A DNA stretch of 64,000 bases from contig NW_019775047.1 in the NCBI RefSeq assembly GCF_001039355.2, positions 303,462-367,461 of the forward strand. Reading direction: 5' to 3'. Below are positions 1 to 11,906 of the stretch, one piece after another. Under the pieces are notes generated by a model that saw only the letters and a list, made by a program, of their open reading frames with translations, was not told where the DNA came from and did no database searches. Positions within the stretch are counted from its first letter, which is position 1; every line of letters starts with the position of its first letter. The translations under genes and the position numbers were made by a program. Source of the DNA: Lingula anatina (taxonomy: Eukaryota > Brachiopoda > Lingulata > Lingulida > Lingulidae).

Positions 1-2004
1 TTACGTTGACAGCATTTTAGAGAGACTCCACAGGGAGATAGATCAATCCAAATATCTGTGGGAATGGTCCCTAAGATTTTATCTGTTCAAAAGTTTTGTA
101 TTTCGTTGATTTCCGACTATCAATTACTAATACCAATTATTTCTCGAGAACAAAATCCTCTGGACAAATATTCATTTTAATCTGTGACATCTTCAATATA
201 AATATTCCATAAATACAGCAAACAGGAGAGGCTGTACATTGATGATCATTGCCATATATACATATATATTACATCAAATGCGTAAACACAAGGCTGCGTT
301 GTCAATGCTGGTATAAGCTAAATGATTAACACTCTCACATATCATGAATAATTTAAATTCAGAGTATAGATTCTGCAGCTATGTAGAGCTGTTTTTCTTA
401 GATTCGTATCGTTCGCTTGCTCCCTTGCGGTAAAGGAAAAATACGTGATTTGGTGTGCTTTTCCTTGCGCCTTAAATTGACGCAGAATAAGATCCATTCA
501 CTCGTAGGTGGCGTAGGAGGGTTGCGTTTTTGAAAATAAACAAGAAAGGGTCGAGCAATGATTTAGGCGACATCAGGTCACTAATTATAAAGACGTTTTT
601 AACTTGCAAAACCGTTAAGAATAGGTTTTTGTAAACTGTTTGTTGGGAAATTATATTATTTCAATGAATATATCAATTCAGAAAATAATCTATCCACAAA
701 AGCCGTATAAATGCAAACACTTCGATAACATACCACAAACTGTTGTAAAAATCAATCCCCATCCATTGACACAGGTAAGAAACACTACATGACCGTTTAT
801 ATACTAGAAGCAGGCCTAATCGAAACAGAAACTGTCAGACTTCTCAAGGTTCACAGGACAACTGGTGTTTACAGAATAATTTGCTACCAGTAATATCACT
901 CCAGGTTATTTTACTGGTCGACCTTATGATATAAATGGTGACTGCGCCTTTTTAAACATTCTTGCAGTAGACTCATATTTGACGTTCCTATGTTAGGGCA
1001 CTAAAGCATATCATGGTGAACCACTTAATACTTGATGGTAATGGTCATTAAAAAAACGATAGGACAAGGAAACTACAACAGGTCACCTTGGTCACCGAGC
1101 TAACAGTCTACGGTGATCAACTAAAACAACATGTTTAAGAATGAATCGAAATGCTTTTTGCCTATTAACTTGTTCGACCGTAAGAAAGTGTTGAACGAGA
1201 ATGTTCCGGGCACCAGGTCAAGGTATGCTTCAGTTCCGTATCTAAGACTTCTTCAGCCCATGTCCATTACCGCCATTTCGTGTGGTTTACTTACATAGTA
1301 GCCTGTATTAATATTATGCTGCCTCGACCCTCTCAAATACTTAATCAGTCCACCTTAATCAACCCCAAGAAAAATGAAACCAATTATAAAGGTTAAACAT
1401 GACATGATAGATTACGCTGTAAAATTTAAATACGTCTCCCCACGCGTCGTCCCTGCAGGGGCACAGTAATTAAATCTCGGCTCAATTAGACCGGTCGAGG
1501 GACGACGCGTAGGGAGGCGTGAAAGAGGCGAAGAGGCCATTACAGGATTAAGCGGTCTTCATGTAGGTGCGCCATATTTAGGCCGTGGACCAGCTAGCAC
1601 TCGGCCGTTCTCATTCTGAATGGTCCCATAGAAAACTAAGATTTAAGTTTCGTGTGTGTAAAAGAGACAATGTCAGATTGTCAATCTACTCAGCCGACTT
1701 CCGTCTTTGGAGTTTAACCCCTTTAACTATATAATTATATCTTTGAGGTATGAAAAAAGTTTATTCCCCAATGATTCGTCTAAAGGACTGAGAGGGTGAC
1801 CTCTCAGTGCGATAAAAATAAGATAAAAAGAGGCCGTTGTTTTTAAACGCCGAGTAGCCAAGTAACAGGGTTGTTTTGTTTTGTGTTGTTAGCATGCCGA
1901 TTTCCCCTTAAAAAATTTGAATATCAGAAGGTATTTGTTACATTTTGTGAATGATTGAACTTAAAAAACCTGTCATTTTACGTTTTGTTCAATTTTCGTT
2001 TTAG
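1..2004. other. Non-coding stretch upstream of the first recognisable exon
   Basis: I see no credible coding exon here and no signal-peptide-like start. It is probably intron or 5' flank of the VWD gene, because the first exon I recognise at 2005 begins in the middle of a codon behind a splice acceptor (ttttag). The only clear structure is the inverted repeat at 1432-1520. The 5' end of the gene, including any signal peptide, must lie further upstream or in an exon too short to recognise. Confidence 0.5.
1432..1520. repeat. GC-rich inverted repeat (hairpin)
   Basis: Arms of 22 nt at 1432-1453 and 1499-1520 are reverse complements with two mismatches, sharing the core acgcgtcgtccc/gggacgacgcgt, around a 45-nt spacer. 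The arms are much richer in G, C and CpG than their AT-rich surroundings. It could be a small foldback element or a structured regulatory site; nothing in the sequence decides which. Confidence 0.6.
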
Positions 2005-2421
2005 TGCCTTGTTCTCCTCTGAATGAAGTGACACCCGACGCCGAGACGGCATGTGATTATTGGTTCTGTAGTGAGTTTGGCTTAGACAAGAGAGAATGCC
2101 CCATTGGAATGAACTTTGACCATGAGCAGCAAACATGTATTGTCACACACCGTGAATTTCATGACTTTGCCAACGCAAAAAGTCCGCGTTTCATTTCCGA
2201 CCCGATGCAGCAGGTTGGTCTAATGAGTTTATGGCGAGAAACCTGTCGGTCTATAACACCCAAGCTTACGACCACGTCTCAACCGCCAACAACACCTTCA
2301 GTGCCAGAACATGTGCCGGTATTCGTCCCGATTGAACAAGAAGTCCCAAAGCAATTGCAACTTATTGCCTCTAGCAGCGCTGACCAATCCGATGTAGCAG
2401 TAGTAAGACAAGTCCATGAAG
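2005..2421 (+). CDS. VWD gene exon a: CBM14-like cysteine module
   Basis: The acceptor ttttag precedes 2005 and the donor GTAGGG follows 2421. The exon enters one base into a codon and leaves in phase 1. It encodes cysteines spaced as in peritrophin-A chitin-binding modules (C..., CDYWFC, EC-PIGMNFD, QQTC), followed by a Thr/Pro/Ser-rich linker that could be O-glycosylated. Chitin binding is a family-based inference. The aromatic residues Tyr and Trp between the cysteines fit a carbohydrate-binding surface. Confidence 0.75.
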
Positions 2422-5400
2422 GTAGGGCGAAAGTTTATTTTTTCGAACTGCCGTATTCTTTTTTTTTTCAGATATTCGGTAGAATGTATCTTGATGTCAT
2501 TGGTGCTTTATTAGACAGTTGAAAAGTTTATGGAATGTCTGTCATTATATTTTTTCTCCCTCTTCTTCTTTTTTTATGATGTTTATATCTTCAGTTCTCG
2601 ATGTCAACTCTAAATTGGCCGGTGTCTTTATGTTGCATTTTCTGATTTTGATGAAGGTGTTAGATTAACAAAAGCATAATTATATAGTATATTCTCAATG
2701 GAATTCCACACAACACACATTCCATTTCTTTCTTTCTCTCTCACTTCCTTGCTATTCAAAACATACAATTTAAACGAAATAGACTTCCATTGCCCTATAA
2801 AATATTTAATATTTGTATTTTCGGCATTTCCTCCTTGTCGCACAATATCCACTCAAAACACTGTATCCAATGCATTTTCAGAGCAGTTTTGGTCTATATT
2901 TCATATTGCCCCTAACGTATTCCATACAGACTGCTGTCATTATTAGCTCCATTGGTCTGTCTGATTTTTATTTATACAAGTGTCTAAGGGAATAAATTAT
3001 TTATTACAATCACAAAAGCAATATTTTCAAAAATTTTGCATAGTTCTTCATATTTAGCCTTTATCTTGTTAATAGATATAGATTAAAGGCACAGGAAGCT
3101 AATCATTTGGAACGTTTAATTTTACTTATGGATAAACATTGCTTTAATTTCAACACCGGTATGCGAGATGAAGCACGGGGGCCTAAATGGCAAGAGGTCG
3201 TCATTTGTCGTCTTGCCCACAGTTTTAACATATGATCTAGATATAAAATGACTTAGGTGCAATGTTTTGTGTGAATGAATTAGGTATCTAGAGTGCGTAA
3301 TAAACAGTTTCAGTAATATTTCCTGCCATTTATTTTCCCCCATGCCTTGAGATTTTAAAAAACACGTGAAGATGATCCTTTTAAAGGTCCATGTTGGTCT
3401 ACATGCTGTAACAGTGTCATTATTAAAATATAATGCTCTCATACGTGAATCTTACCCCTTTTTTCAGATCAGAAACGTCAAATAAATTCAAGTTACTGTC
3501 AATGCTTTGCAAGAGGCGATCCTACCTATGAGACCTGTGACGGGGCTTCTATTAATTTCCAAGGGGAGTGTACCTATACCTTAGTTACCAACAGTACGGA
3601 ACTTCCAGAAGGCGTGCTCCCGTTCCACATTGCGGTGAAAAATACCAAGTCCTCCTTTTCACCTATCAAGACTTACACCAAGACAGTGAGAATAACTGTG
3701 GCCGGACATACCATTGATATGTCCACTACCGAAGGAAAATCTGATGTGACGGTAAAGATCTGTTATTCTGCACTCTTGCTAAAATGATGAAATATTTCAA
3801 CAGTATATAACATCTATGATTTTGATAAGGCGCAACTAAGAAAAATGCATCATTGTACTTGATCATTAATGTTTCATTATAATTTCCTGTTCTAATCCCA
3901 AGGGGCAGTACAGTCCTTCTGTTTGCGCCCCTCCGCACAACTGGGAATATAAAAATTTGAAATTTGAATTCTCACTGCAAACGCCAGTGACTGGGGCGTA
4001 CATACATGTACTACATGGCAAGGACAGAAGGAAAGGCAGGACATGTAATGCTAGAAGCCGAGGGCACTGTTTTAACAAATTAATTAAATTCATCCTGATA
4101 ACTGATTTGCAAATATATATGCAAGTATTACAGATTATTTAGCTTTGAAAACCTAATGGTAGATTTGGCAAATTTACACCTCTGTCTTTGTTATCTAAGG
4201 TCACAATACATTGCCTTACAGGAAAAAAATTTATTTTCACAAATTGAAAACCCAAATTCTTACTTACACTTTGATTTACAGGTCGACGGAAGAAGAGAGC
4301 TCCTTCCTTATCAAACCGAACTATTCACTATCATTCAAATAAAAAACGGGCCGTCAGAAAATGTGCGTATGCGGTTCACTATGGCGGATACAGGATTAAT
4401 GGTCTTCGCCACAAATAGCGGCAAACACCGAGTAGGCGTGGTAATTCCGAATGCCTACCGGGACAAACTCTGTGGCTTATGTGGGAACTTTAATGGGAAC
4501 ATGGCTGATGATTTCACCACTGCAAACGGAACATTCGTCGGAGATCACTCAGATAAAAATAATCTGGTGGGAAATAGTCATAGAATCGCTGATCCGGACG
4601 ATGATGATGAGTAAGTATAGTAGCTGCTTACATCGAAGACAGAACAACCCTACTCTGTGTTAACTTCAGTGGGAAGCGCGTAAATACTTACGTATAGACT
4701 AGTAGACACGACCGGGTGATTTCATGATTGCACCTCTCCTAGGCCCATTAAGATGCTTCCAAACCAATCGTACCATTACACATAAATATAGCACTTCAAC
4801 TTGAACCTATTGGAAGGCAAGAAGTACATTTGATCATTTTAAACATAAAAATGCCATGAAATCATGTTGACAAAAGTAATCTATTTTTCACACCCCGACG
4901 AACCTCGCCATAGGGTTTACCCACAAAAATAAGTTTTCTCGGGGAAAATAAGCAATTTTCTCGCACTCGTGAATCATTTATCTATCCCTCTCTTCACTTA
5001 GATTCGGCTTTTGGTAAAATTTATAAAGGCTTTAACTGAATAATATCTGAAAATATTTTGCTACTACTTTAAACCGCAGATTGAACATGGACAAATTTGG
5101 CTATGAGAAATTACACTGTAGCTTGCAACTTAAAGTTTTGGTACGGGTTTATAGTGACCAGAGCGTTTCCATTGAATCTGTGTGAAAACGTTACCTTACC
5201 GATGTGATAAATTATTATTATCATCGAAGAAATAATTGCCACCGCTGTGGTAAATAAATATTTCCACGAAAAAAATGTATCTACATTGGTGGCAAATAAT
5301 TTTCAAACGGGATGGAAACTCCACAAAATTAAATTTGGATAAAAATAAAAAGCACCTGAGATGCAATCAAGAATGCCATCTGAACTGCATAGAACATAGA

Positions 5401-8080
5401 GGTGACTCTCCTTGCTTACTAAGAACCCAGCAAACACAGAATGTTATTATAAAGTTACCATAACAACCAAAATAATATGGAAACGTTAAGGTAGCGTTGT
5501 AAAACGCTAGATGTTTGCTGAGACCTAAGATCTCTAAAACCTGTATTTTTTTTTCATTTTAGGTGTCGAAGTCAGCCTTTGGTACCAGGCTGCCGTAATG
5601 ATGAGAACGATGAAGAGGAAAGAGAAAATGGTAATATACAAAATAATGGTACTAGTAATGTTGATTGTGATAAAACGATACAATTTGTTATTGACTCGAG
5701 TACGCAGGAAAAACTTTGCTCTTGCGTTACGTATACTGCCTGTGGTTGGTGAGGGGTAAAATGCACACCACGAGGTCTGTTCAATGGTTTTCATCAATTT
5801 ATATTTAATATGTGGTATGAAAGAGCCTTGGCATAAGATTTAAGTGAACGAGAGGACGCCTTCTTCGAACACCCCTTCGAGAATTAGACACGCCGTCTCG
5901 ATTTGGAGGTTTCGTAATTGGCGATCAAGACATGGAAAGAGAATTTCAAAACGTCATGTATTTCCGTTTTCCAACCATTCCCTTGCAATGTCTCCTGATA
6001 TCAACACTTCATTTTTATTAAGCTTTGAATCATTCTGATAATAGAGTAGAACGTTTTTGTATAAAAGTGAAATGAGATATTTTGAATGGGAATCAGAGAT
6101 AGCCCAAAATCTTGCAATAAACGTGAAATCAAGCAAAATTTCATGAAAGTTGGAGGAGAGTGGGGTCAGAAATGATACAGACTTGCGAGTGCGGTGCAGC
6201 AACGAATAAAAGCTGAGAGAATTTATCTACAAATATTTTTCTTGTTGTTTACTAATAAGTAAAATAACTGTCTATGGCACAACAATACGGATTCGCCATG
6301 ATTTTGGGTGTCACTTTTGTATTGCTTTCTAACATGAAATTCCCCGTAATTTCCATACATTTCATACTTTTCAACGTATTTAAGACAGTTAAAAAAAATC
6401 CGTACTTTAATACTGAGCATATTTGTATTACTTTACAAATACATTGTTAGATAACTTTTATTATCCATTTTATGTCTTTATCATACATATACTATGCACG
6501 TGTAGCTTACAGAAAGGCTTTTCTGCATTTTCTAAATAACAATAGCCCCCCACCCCCCAACATGACCCATAAATTTTCCAGTTTACTTGTCGTTGAGTTC
6601 AGAAATACATATAACTTTTCATTTTGCCGATCACGCGTTCAACAACGGTTCATCTTGGATTAGTTTTCTTATCTGATCGTAACCTCTGATTTTTTTGTTT
6701 TGCAAATTTTAATGTACTTTGATATTTCTTCATAGAATTTTCCAATTCGAAAGAACATAACGAAAAAAAGAACAATTTAGTAAAAAAAAAACACCCCTTT
6801 TCCCATTGATTTGAATGGGCATTAGTGCGTCAAGCAGGGTGTTGTACACTTCAAATTCTCTTATTTGATCGGGAACCTCCAATTTTTAAAAAAATTATTA
6901 ATGTACTTGGATGTTTCTTCATACGAATTTTTAAATTTCGTACGTTAGAACATTATAAAAATAATGATTTATTAAAAAAAACAACACCAATTTACCCATT
7001 GATTTGAATTGGCACAAGTCTGATACTTAATGGGTAACTACTTGGACCTAGTTCACCTATTTGGTCGGTGACCATCAATTTTTTTTTTTTGTCAAAATTT
7101 TAATGTATTTGGGTGTCTCTTTAAACTAAAAAACTGAAATAAAACGAACGATTGAACATGTAGATCTAGCTACCGTTCTATCTTAATCAGTCGCTAAGTT
7201 CTCTCGTCAAGTTCGTTCGCTAGCTATCTCATTACTGACCGTACTCTAGAAACAATCTACGGGAAGTTGCCTAATATGTGTCATGAATATATTGCTGTAA
7301 CGTGGATGCGGGAACTGCACAAAAACGTCTGCTTCGTGTGAAAACGTGGGTTGTGTGCGGAAATTTTATGTGCGTGTTTTACGTTTGATATTTCTGACAG
7401 CAAGTAAAATTATTAAAACATGGATGTATTATTATCAACGGGGAAGGTTAATTTAATCTTTTGGATACTTCTGTTTATGTGTCTAAAGTAACAGTTTAAA
7501 TAAAAGATAATACGTTTCTGTCGATCCCTTATTTTTTTATTTATTTATTATTTTTTTGAGTGTCCGAATTTTCAGTTGAGGGGAAAACTGATCTTTTTGA
7601 AAGAAAATGGCTTTATTATTACTTTTGAACATGGCAATGTCTTTTTTCACATTTTTCAAAAACAGAACAGTACATCCCGATGGTATATTTTTCATTTTTC
7701 CTACGGTTTCTCACTTGATGAAAGTGTGCATATTGACTGTCTGGTAATGTAATGGTTGATTTAAATTTACTGAGCTCTAAGATTCTGCTAAACCTATATT
7801 ATATTTATTTGTTTACAAGTTCCTTATCTTTTTTCTAAGCCCATGTACATTCCTAACACCTATCCTTAAACTGTTACAGTACATCTTTACCGCATCTTGT
7901 TGTTACACCTTCACTGCATCTATAATCTTTATTGGTAGCAGATTTCTGTTTAGATATAATTTGTCATCATTTTGACCTGATTTATCAACGATTTTGCCTT
8001 TACATGTATTACTAGTATGTCTGCTCCATATGATACTCTGTGACATAACCAAGGAGGTTATGTTTTCACCCCTGTTTGTT

Positions 8081-8112
<32 letters not shown>

Positions 8113-8799
8113 ATCAACATAACTCAAAAAGTTATGGACCGATTTTGATGCAACTTTTGAGAACTGTCAGAAGTGGGCCAATGAACAGATGAATAGTTTT
8201 TGGTGGTGATCCGGATCAATAATCAATCAATAACCAATAATAATCAAAAATCGCCGCCTTGGCGGAGGTCTGAGCTCTCGTACATAATATTAAGCAGTAA
8301 CCCTGTATTTCTAACACGTTCTTTTTTTTCAGATTGGGGTCGCTGCACAGCACGTGGGGATCCAATATATCAAACCTACGACGGATACACATTGAAATTT
8401 CATGGAGACTGCACTTATTTATTAACGGGAACCTGTTACTATAGTCAGGATGACCTCCCACAATTTGAGGTCCTGGTGACCAATGCCCATCCTACTACAA
8501 ACAATGACGTCACGTTCACTAAAAAGGTGTCTACGACGTTTAATATCAACGGTGTAGAGACTACAGTTGATATGTATACGTTACAAGGAGTAGACTATGC
8601 TGATGTAAGTTCATATTTAGTCAGAGGATTTGGTGGCTTTGAATCATTTTCCTAAATTGAATATTACCACTTATTATCACACGCTCGCGTGCGCGCACCA
8701 ACACACATGTGCACACACACGCATAAAAACATCCACACTGGCCATTGGAACCCAGGGGCAAGGGACAAAAATATTCCATTCCATGTTTGGATCTGCCAT

Positions 8800-8840
<41 letters not shown>

Positions 8841-11100
8841 ATGCGCGTGCGCCCACGCGTGTGTGTTTACAGTGTGTGTGTGTGTATCTAATTTCTCCAG
8901 ATTGGCATTCGAGACTCGTGTCCAAATCTAAGTGAATTTAAACAATATAAGTGTATTACACTCATCATTGAGGGTACAAAAAATCAAAAACTGTATTTTT
9001 ATTTATTTTAGAGAAAAAGAGAGAAGAAGAGCAGCATCAAAATCTATAGTAATCGCTTAGTAGCCCGGGGATAGGGGAACTAAGTCGCCTCCCCCCTCCC
9101 CGTCCCCACTCACTTTTTTTTTTCAAACGACTCAGGCCCAAGCACAGTAAATAATGGTTCAGGGCAAATTCCCTTTACCTTTTAAGTGTAAAATAAACTT
9201 AATGGAAGGCATTAGGAAATGCTGAGTGGTTTGTGTATCTATTCAGAAGTGATCTGGTACTTTGTATCTTTCAGGTCGACGGTGTTCGAGTATACTTGAC
9301 GGTGCCCCATAGACGAGGACACTTCACACTTCTTGAACAAAACGGTCGCATAGCTCTCGTTACGGCCTTTGGTCTTATAGTCAGAGCCTACAACACAGGG
9401 AAACACCGAATCAGCGTTGATGTCCCTAGTGAATATCAGAGGATGCTTTGTGGTCTGTGTGGTGATTTCAACAGGGACCCGAATGATGAACTGAGGCTTC
9501 AAAGCGGGGAACTGCTTCACGTGGACGAGAGCGACCCCTGGCCGGCACATAAGGCGTTTGGAGAATCCTGGCAGGTACATGTCGAGGGTGAAAAAGCAAG
9601 GTGAGTATTATGAGAAAAGGATAGATTTATGGCATTTAGTTTCAGTGTGAATATTGTTGCATGGTGACTATGCGTAAGAATATTCAAATGTTAGGGGTGC
9701 CAAACTGAATTTCCTGTTTCTTAACATGAAGACGCTAAATTAAAAACCCGCCACACTGCCGAGGAGCTTGGGCCATCTTACAAGCTCTCCGACTTCTGTG
9801 ATGGTTGCCGTTTAGATTTTTTCTTAAAAAACAATATCTTAAATAACGGAAACTTCTATTTGCTCTTAATTTTTGGGTCTGAGACAGGTCATGCGTGATC
9901 CTCCGCCTCATTAAATAATTATTTTTATATGAAAAATATTCTTGGTGTTGTCTTCTCTCAACTTTGCTACTGCGTCATATGCATATGGAAACCAATTTGA
10001 AGTATCATTTCTTTTAATGGAGTCAGGACTCAATCGTAGGTCTATTGCATATAGATTTAGTTTGAGTGAGTGCGATACCAGGTAATATACGAGCTAGTTA
10101 CTTGAAAAAAGTTATATGGAAGTATATTCTCATTATAACTTAAACATGCTGTAGCCATCCGACATGATATAACTCGATATAAATAAAAAGCTACTTTCGT
10201 TACATTTTTATCTAGCTTTTTCCTTGTTTTACAATACTGCAATTTTAAGTTTAATGATAACAATAAAAGGTTTTGCTATGACGAATTATGCCGTATAACC
10301 TGATATATTTTTGTGATGTTCAGCATGTTTACCTTGCAGTATTACTCTGAGTTAAATTGTCTACATTGCAAGGTGGTTTATTCATTAGAGGTAAAACTAA
10401 TATATATGTTATAACACATTCAGTCTTTTAACCTTGAGACACATTCCATTGCAGTTGTGCAACCCAAGCTTCCCGGCGTAGCCTATGGAGTTTCGGCGAC
10501 GGCGTTGGTCCAACAGCGTCGGTGGATAAAAGGACCGCTGGCACTGGACGATCTTTGGGGTCGTTCTCAAATCAGCCCGTCTTTCAGCAGAATAATCCAT
10601 GGTCCATTTGTTCCGACGTTATTAGGAATCTCTTATCCGATTGTCTGATGGCGCAGGGTGGGCTGGCAGAGGCAAACCGGTTTACAGCCCTTTGTGCGTA
10701 TGCTGCGGCCCAAGCCCCAAGTAACTGGTACAGCATCCAGTTAGCGATATGTGAAGTCATCGCCAAACTAGTGGACCGTTGTAGCTTAAGGAGAGCTACG
10801 GTAGAGGGCTGGGTTGGAAAGACCGGCTGCGGCCAGTTTCAGGAGATGGAGGAAGGGAGGGTTGAAGTTGAAAGGGATGACAAACACGTCATGTCAGCAA
10901 ATATGCAGCCAGCGAAAGAGGTGATTGGCGACACGCGTGCTGGTCCCGCGGAAAGGAGCAAAAACGAGCTTGATCGACTACCGGCGAAGATTCAGTCAAG
11001 AGACGTTGTACTTGAGCGTATCAAGAAGATGTCCCCGGCGTCGCCTGAACACAATACACTTGATGATCTTGTCAAACAAATAAATAACGGACAGGCCTAA
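2005..11100 (+). CDS. VWD-domain protein with CBM14-like and C8-like modules (5' partial, 7 exons)
   Basis: Exons join as 2005-2421, 3468-3751, 4282-4610, 5563-5630, 8333-8604, 9275-9600 and 10455-11100. All junctions are GT/AG and phases are consistent throughout, giving 779 residues plus a split first codon, then TAA. Domains in order are a peritrophin-A/CBM14-like cysteine module (about 2-45), VWD1 (about 149-320), an acidic linker (343-366), VWD2 (about 370-540), a C8-like cysteine cluster (about 617-684) and a charged tail. Both VWD domains keep the RGDP entry motif and the LCGLCG signature; VWD domains with these features occur in secreted mucins, von Willebrand factor and many invertebrate extracellular proteins. 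A secreted, possibly chitin-associated matrix role is my inference. No signal peptide or membrane segment is visible, and the N-terminus is missing. I do not recognise a specific named orthologue. Confidence 0.85.
3468..3751 (+). CDS. VWD gene exon b: N-terminal half of VWD1
   Basis: The exon enters in phase 1 (G|AT gives Asp) and leaves in phase 0 at GTAAAG. It encodes the CQCFARGDPTYETCDG entry motif and the ECTYTL strand typical of the first half of a VWD domain. The usual GDPHY is GDPTY here, losing the histidine. It pairs with the exon at 4282. Confidence 0.88.
4282..4610 (+). CDS. VWD gene exon c: C-terminal half of VWD1
   Basis: The exon enters in phase 0 right after ttacag and leaves in phase 2 at GTAAGT. 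It begins VDG and contains the KHRVGVVIP strand and the diagnostic LCGLCGNFNG motif, whose vicinal cysteines are characteristic of the VWD fold. It ends in a run of acidic residues (DPDDDDE). A potential N-glycosylation site NGT follows the CGLCG motif. Confidence 0.9.
5428..5520. mobile_element. Short MITE-like element with CAGCAAACA ends
   Basis: This 93-bp segment in a VWD-gene intron starts cagcaaaca and ends tgtttgctg, a perfect 9-bp terminal inverted repeat. The interior has further partly symmetric aacgtt/aacgct motifs. CAG-starting ends are usual for hAT-type elements, but no convincing 8-bp target duplication flanks it. I class it as a small non-autonomous element. Confidence 0.5.
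5563..5630 (+). CDS. VWD gene exon d: short acidic linker
   Basis: This is a 68-nt exon chosen because its phases (2 in, 1 out) are the only ones that connect the upstream exon to the next VWD exon. The donor is GTAATA after 5630. It encodes a two-cysteine, Asp/Glu-rich linker (about 23 residues) between the two VWD domains. Reading on past this donor reaches a TGA near 5750, so the early donor is needed. The call rests on splice logic, not on homology. Confidence 0.6.
6669..7150. repeat. Tandem repeat, about 2.5 units of roughly 195 bp
   Basis: Units begin at about 6669, 6861 and 7057 with the shared phrase ttatYtgatcg...aacct, continue through aattttaatgtacttgg and ttcttcata, and end near cccattgatttgaat. 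The third unit is truncated. The copies are diverged by many substitutions, so this is an old array inside the intron. Confidence 0.65.
8047..8280 (+). repeat. Dispersed marine-type repeat, plus orientation
   Basis: It starts aaccaaggaggttatgtttt, passes through a (GTTT)/(GTCT) simple run, a segment reading aaaaagttatggaccgatt and ttggtggtgatccggatc, and ends ccgccttggcggaggtctg. The same family lies in the opposite orientation at 12957-13340. I recognise this family from memory as very widespread in marine animal genomes, but cannot name it with confidence. It carries no coding sequence here. Confidence 0.75.
8333..8604 (+). CDS. VWD gene exon e: N-terminal half of VWD2
   Basis: The acceptor follows a long pyrimidine tract (ttttttttcag). 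The exon enters in phase 1 (G|AT gives Asp again) and leaves in phase 0 at GTAAGT, exactly like the matching exon of VWD1. It encodes CTARGDPIYQTYDG and DCTYLL, the first half of a second VWD domain. The identical phase pattern argues that the two domains arose by duplication of a two-exon unit. Confidence 0.88.
8801..8888. repeat. (CT)n/(GT)n compound microsatellite
   Basis: A (CT)n run of about 17 units passes directly into GT-rich and CG-containing simple sequence, within the intron between the two halves of VWD2. Confidence 0.9.
9275..9600 (+). CDS. VWD gene exon f: C-terminal half of VWD2
   Basis: The exon enters in phase 0 and leaves in phase 2 at GTGAGT, as in VWD1. It starts VDG and carries KHRISVDVP and LCGLCGDFN. 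The usual NFNG after CGLCG is altered to DFNR, so this domain is the more diverged of the two. A GESWQV segment at the end resembles the WQV strand that closes many VWD domains. Confidence 0.88.
10455..11100 (+). CDS. VWD gene exon g: C8-like region and C-terminus
   Basis: The acceptor gcag precedes 10455; AG|T completes a Ser codon and the frame stays open to TAA at 11098-11100. Cysteines at about residues 617, 628, 645, 664 and 674, followed by a Trp at 684, resemble the C8 domain that normally follows VWD, but the CxxxC-type spacing is incomplete, so I call it C8-like. After it comes a hydrophilic, charged tail of about 95 residues with no recognised domain. This is the terminal exon. Confidence 0.75.
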
Positions 11101-11285
11101 CCTACCGGTGCAGGAATGTTCGTAACATGCTTGATATCAATAGGCGATATCTTTTCTCGGTTCATTTTTTGGTGCTTTGACGAAAAATTTATTTCTAAAT
11201 TTGTGTTTTTTTCCTTTTTGTTACCATAAGGTAAAGACAATGGGACAACTCAAGAATTCTATTTTGATAAAAAGAATTCTATTTT

Positions 11286-11363
11286 AATAAAACTACCATT
11301 TCAAAGGAAAAATTCATACGTGCACAATTGTTTGGCTTACACAGTGTTACAACAATCAATAAA
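11286..11363 (+). terminator. Polyadenylation signals of the VWD gene
   Basis: Canonical AATAAA hexamers occur at 11286-11291 and 11358-11363, about 190 and 260 nt after the stop codon, and would give a short 3' UTR. No transcript evidence is available. Confidence 0.5.
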
Positions 11364-11699
11364 GGTTTACACGAGGGAAATGTTTGTTGCGTCTTCTTTT
11401 TGCCAAATACTAAGACGGCCTATTCGTTACTTTTTTCCAAAGAGTGAAAAGAACCGGGGGTACCATGTAAGTCATTCATGTGAACCCCTATACTGGTATA
11501 AGAATACGATTAATGTCTTTACCGTGTGAATTCCCACTCACTTCTTGTTATAGGTATCATTCTCTGCAGAGTTACAGATGAATGTAGGCTTGGGATATAG
11601 AAACTTTAACTTAAATTAGTATTAAATGGCCTTTTACAGCCGAATACTACTGACGCCCCAATTTTTTTATTTTTATTTATTTATTTTTTATTATTATTG

Positions 11700-11735
11700 T
11701 TTTTTTTTTTTTTTTTTTGGGGGGGGGGGGGGGGG
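11700..11735. repeat. Poly-T followed directly by poly-G
   Basis: Nineteen T at 11700-11718 run straight into 17 G at 11719-11735. Such long homopolymers are prone to sequencing and assembly error, so their lengths are unreliable. Confidence 0.95.
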
Positions 11736-11881
11736 TAAAGAGTATATTGTGCGCGTTTCAAAGTTTTCCCAAATCATATTTAACATGTCCTGAAATCTAA
11801 TTACATTTCCCATCCAGACCTTAAAATGATAAACCCCCTCGTGTAAAAGTACCTGACGCAATTGGAAATGTACCGTCATTT

Positions 11882-11906
11882 ATAATAATAATAATAATAA
11901 TAATTT
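11882..11906. repeat. (AAT)n microsatellite
   Basis: About eight AAT units in intergenic sequence. Confidence 0.95.

Larger units (their letters stand above)
5631..8332. other. Large VWD-gene intron between the two VWD domains
   Basis: This 2.7-kb intron contains no exon-like sequence I can support. It holds the roughly 195-bp tandem repeat at 6669-7150 and a dispersed repeat at 8047-8280 that runs almost up to the next exon. The rest is AT-rich and featureless. Confidence 0.6.

Noticed and set aside
5631-5760. Extension of the short VWD linker exon to about 5748
   Set aside because: It reaches an in-frame TGA at 5750 and would leave a phase (2) that does not match the next exon, whereas the donor at 5631 fits.
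8630-8935. Overlapping open frames on both strands around 8630-8935
   Set aside because: They are generated by the CT/GT microsatellite, which is open in many frames.
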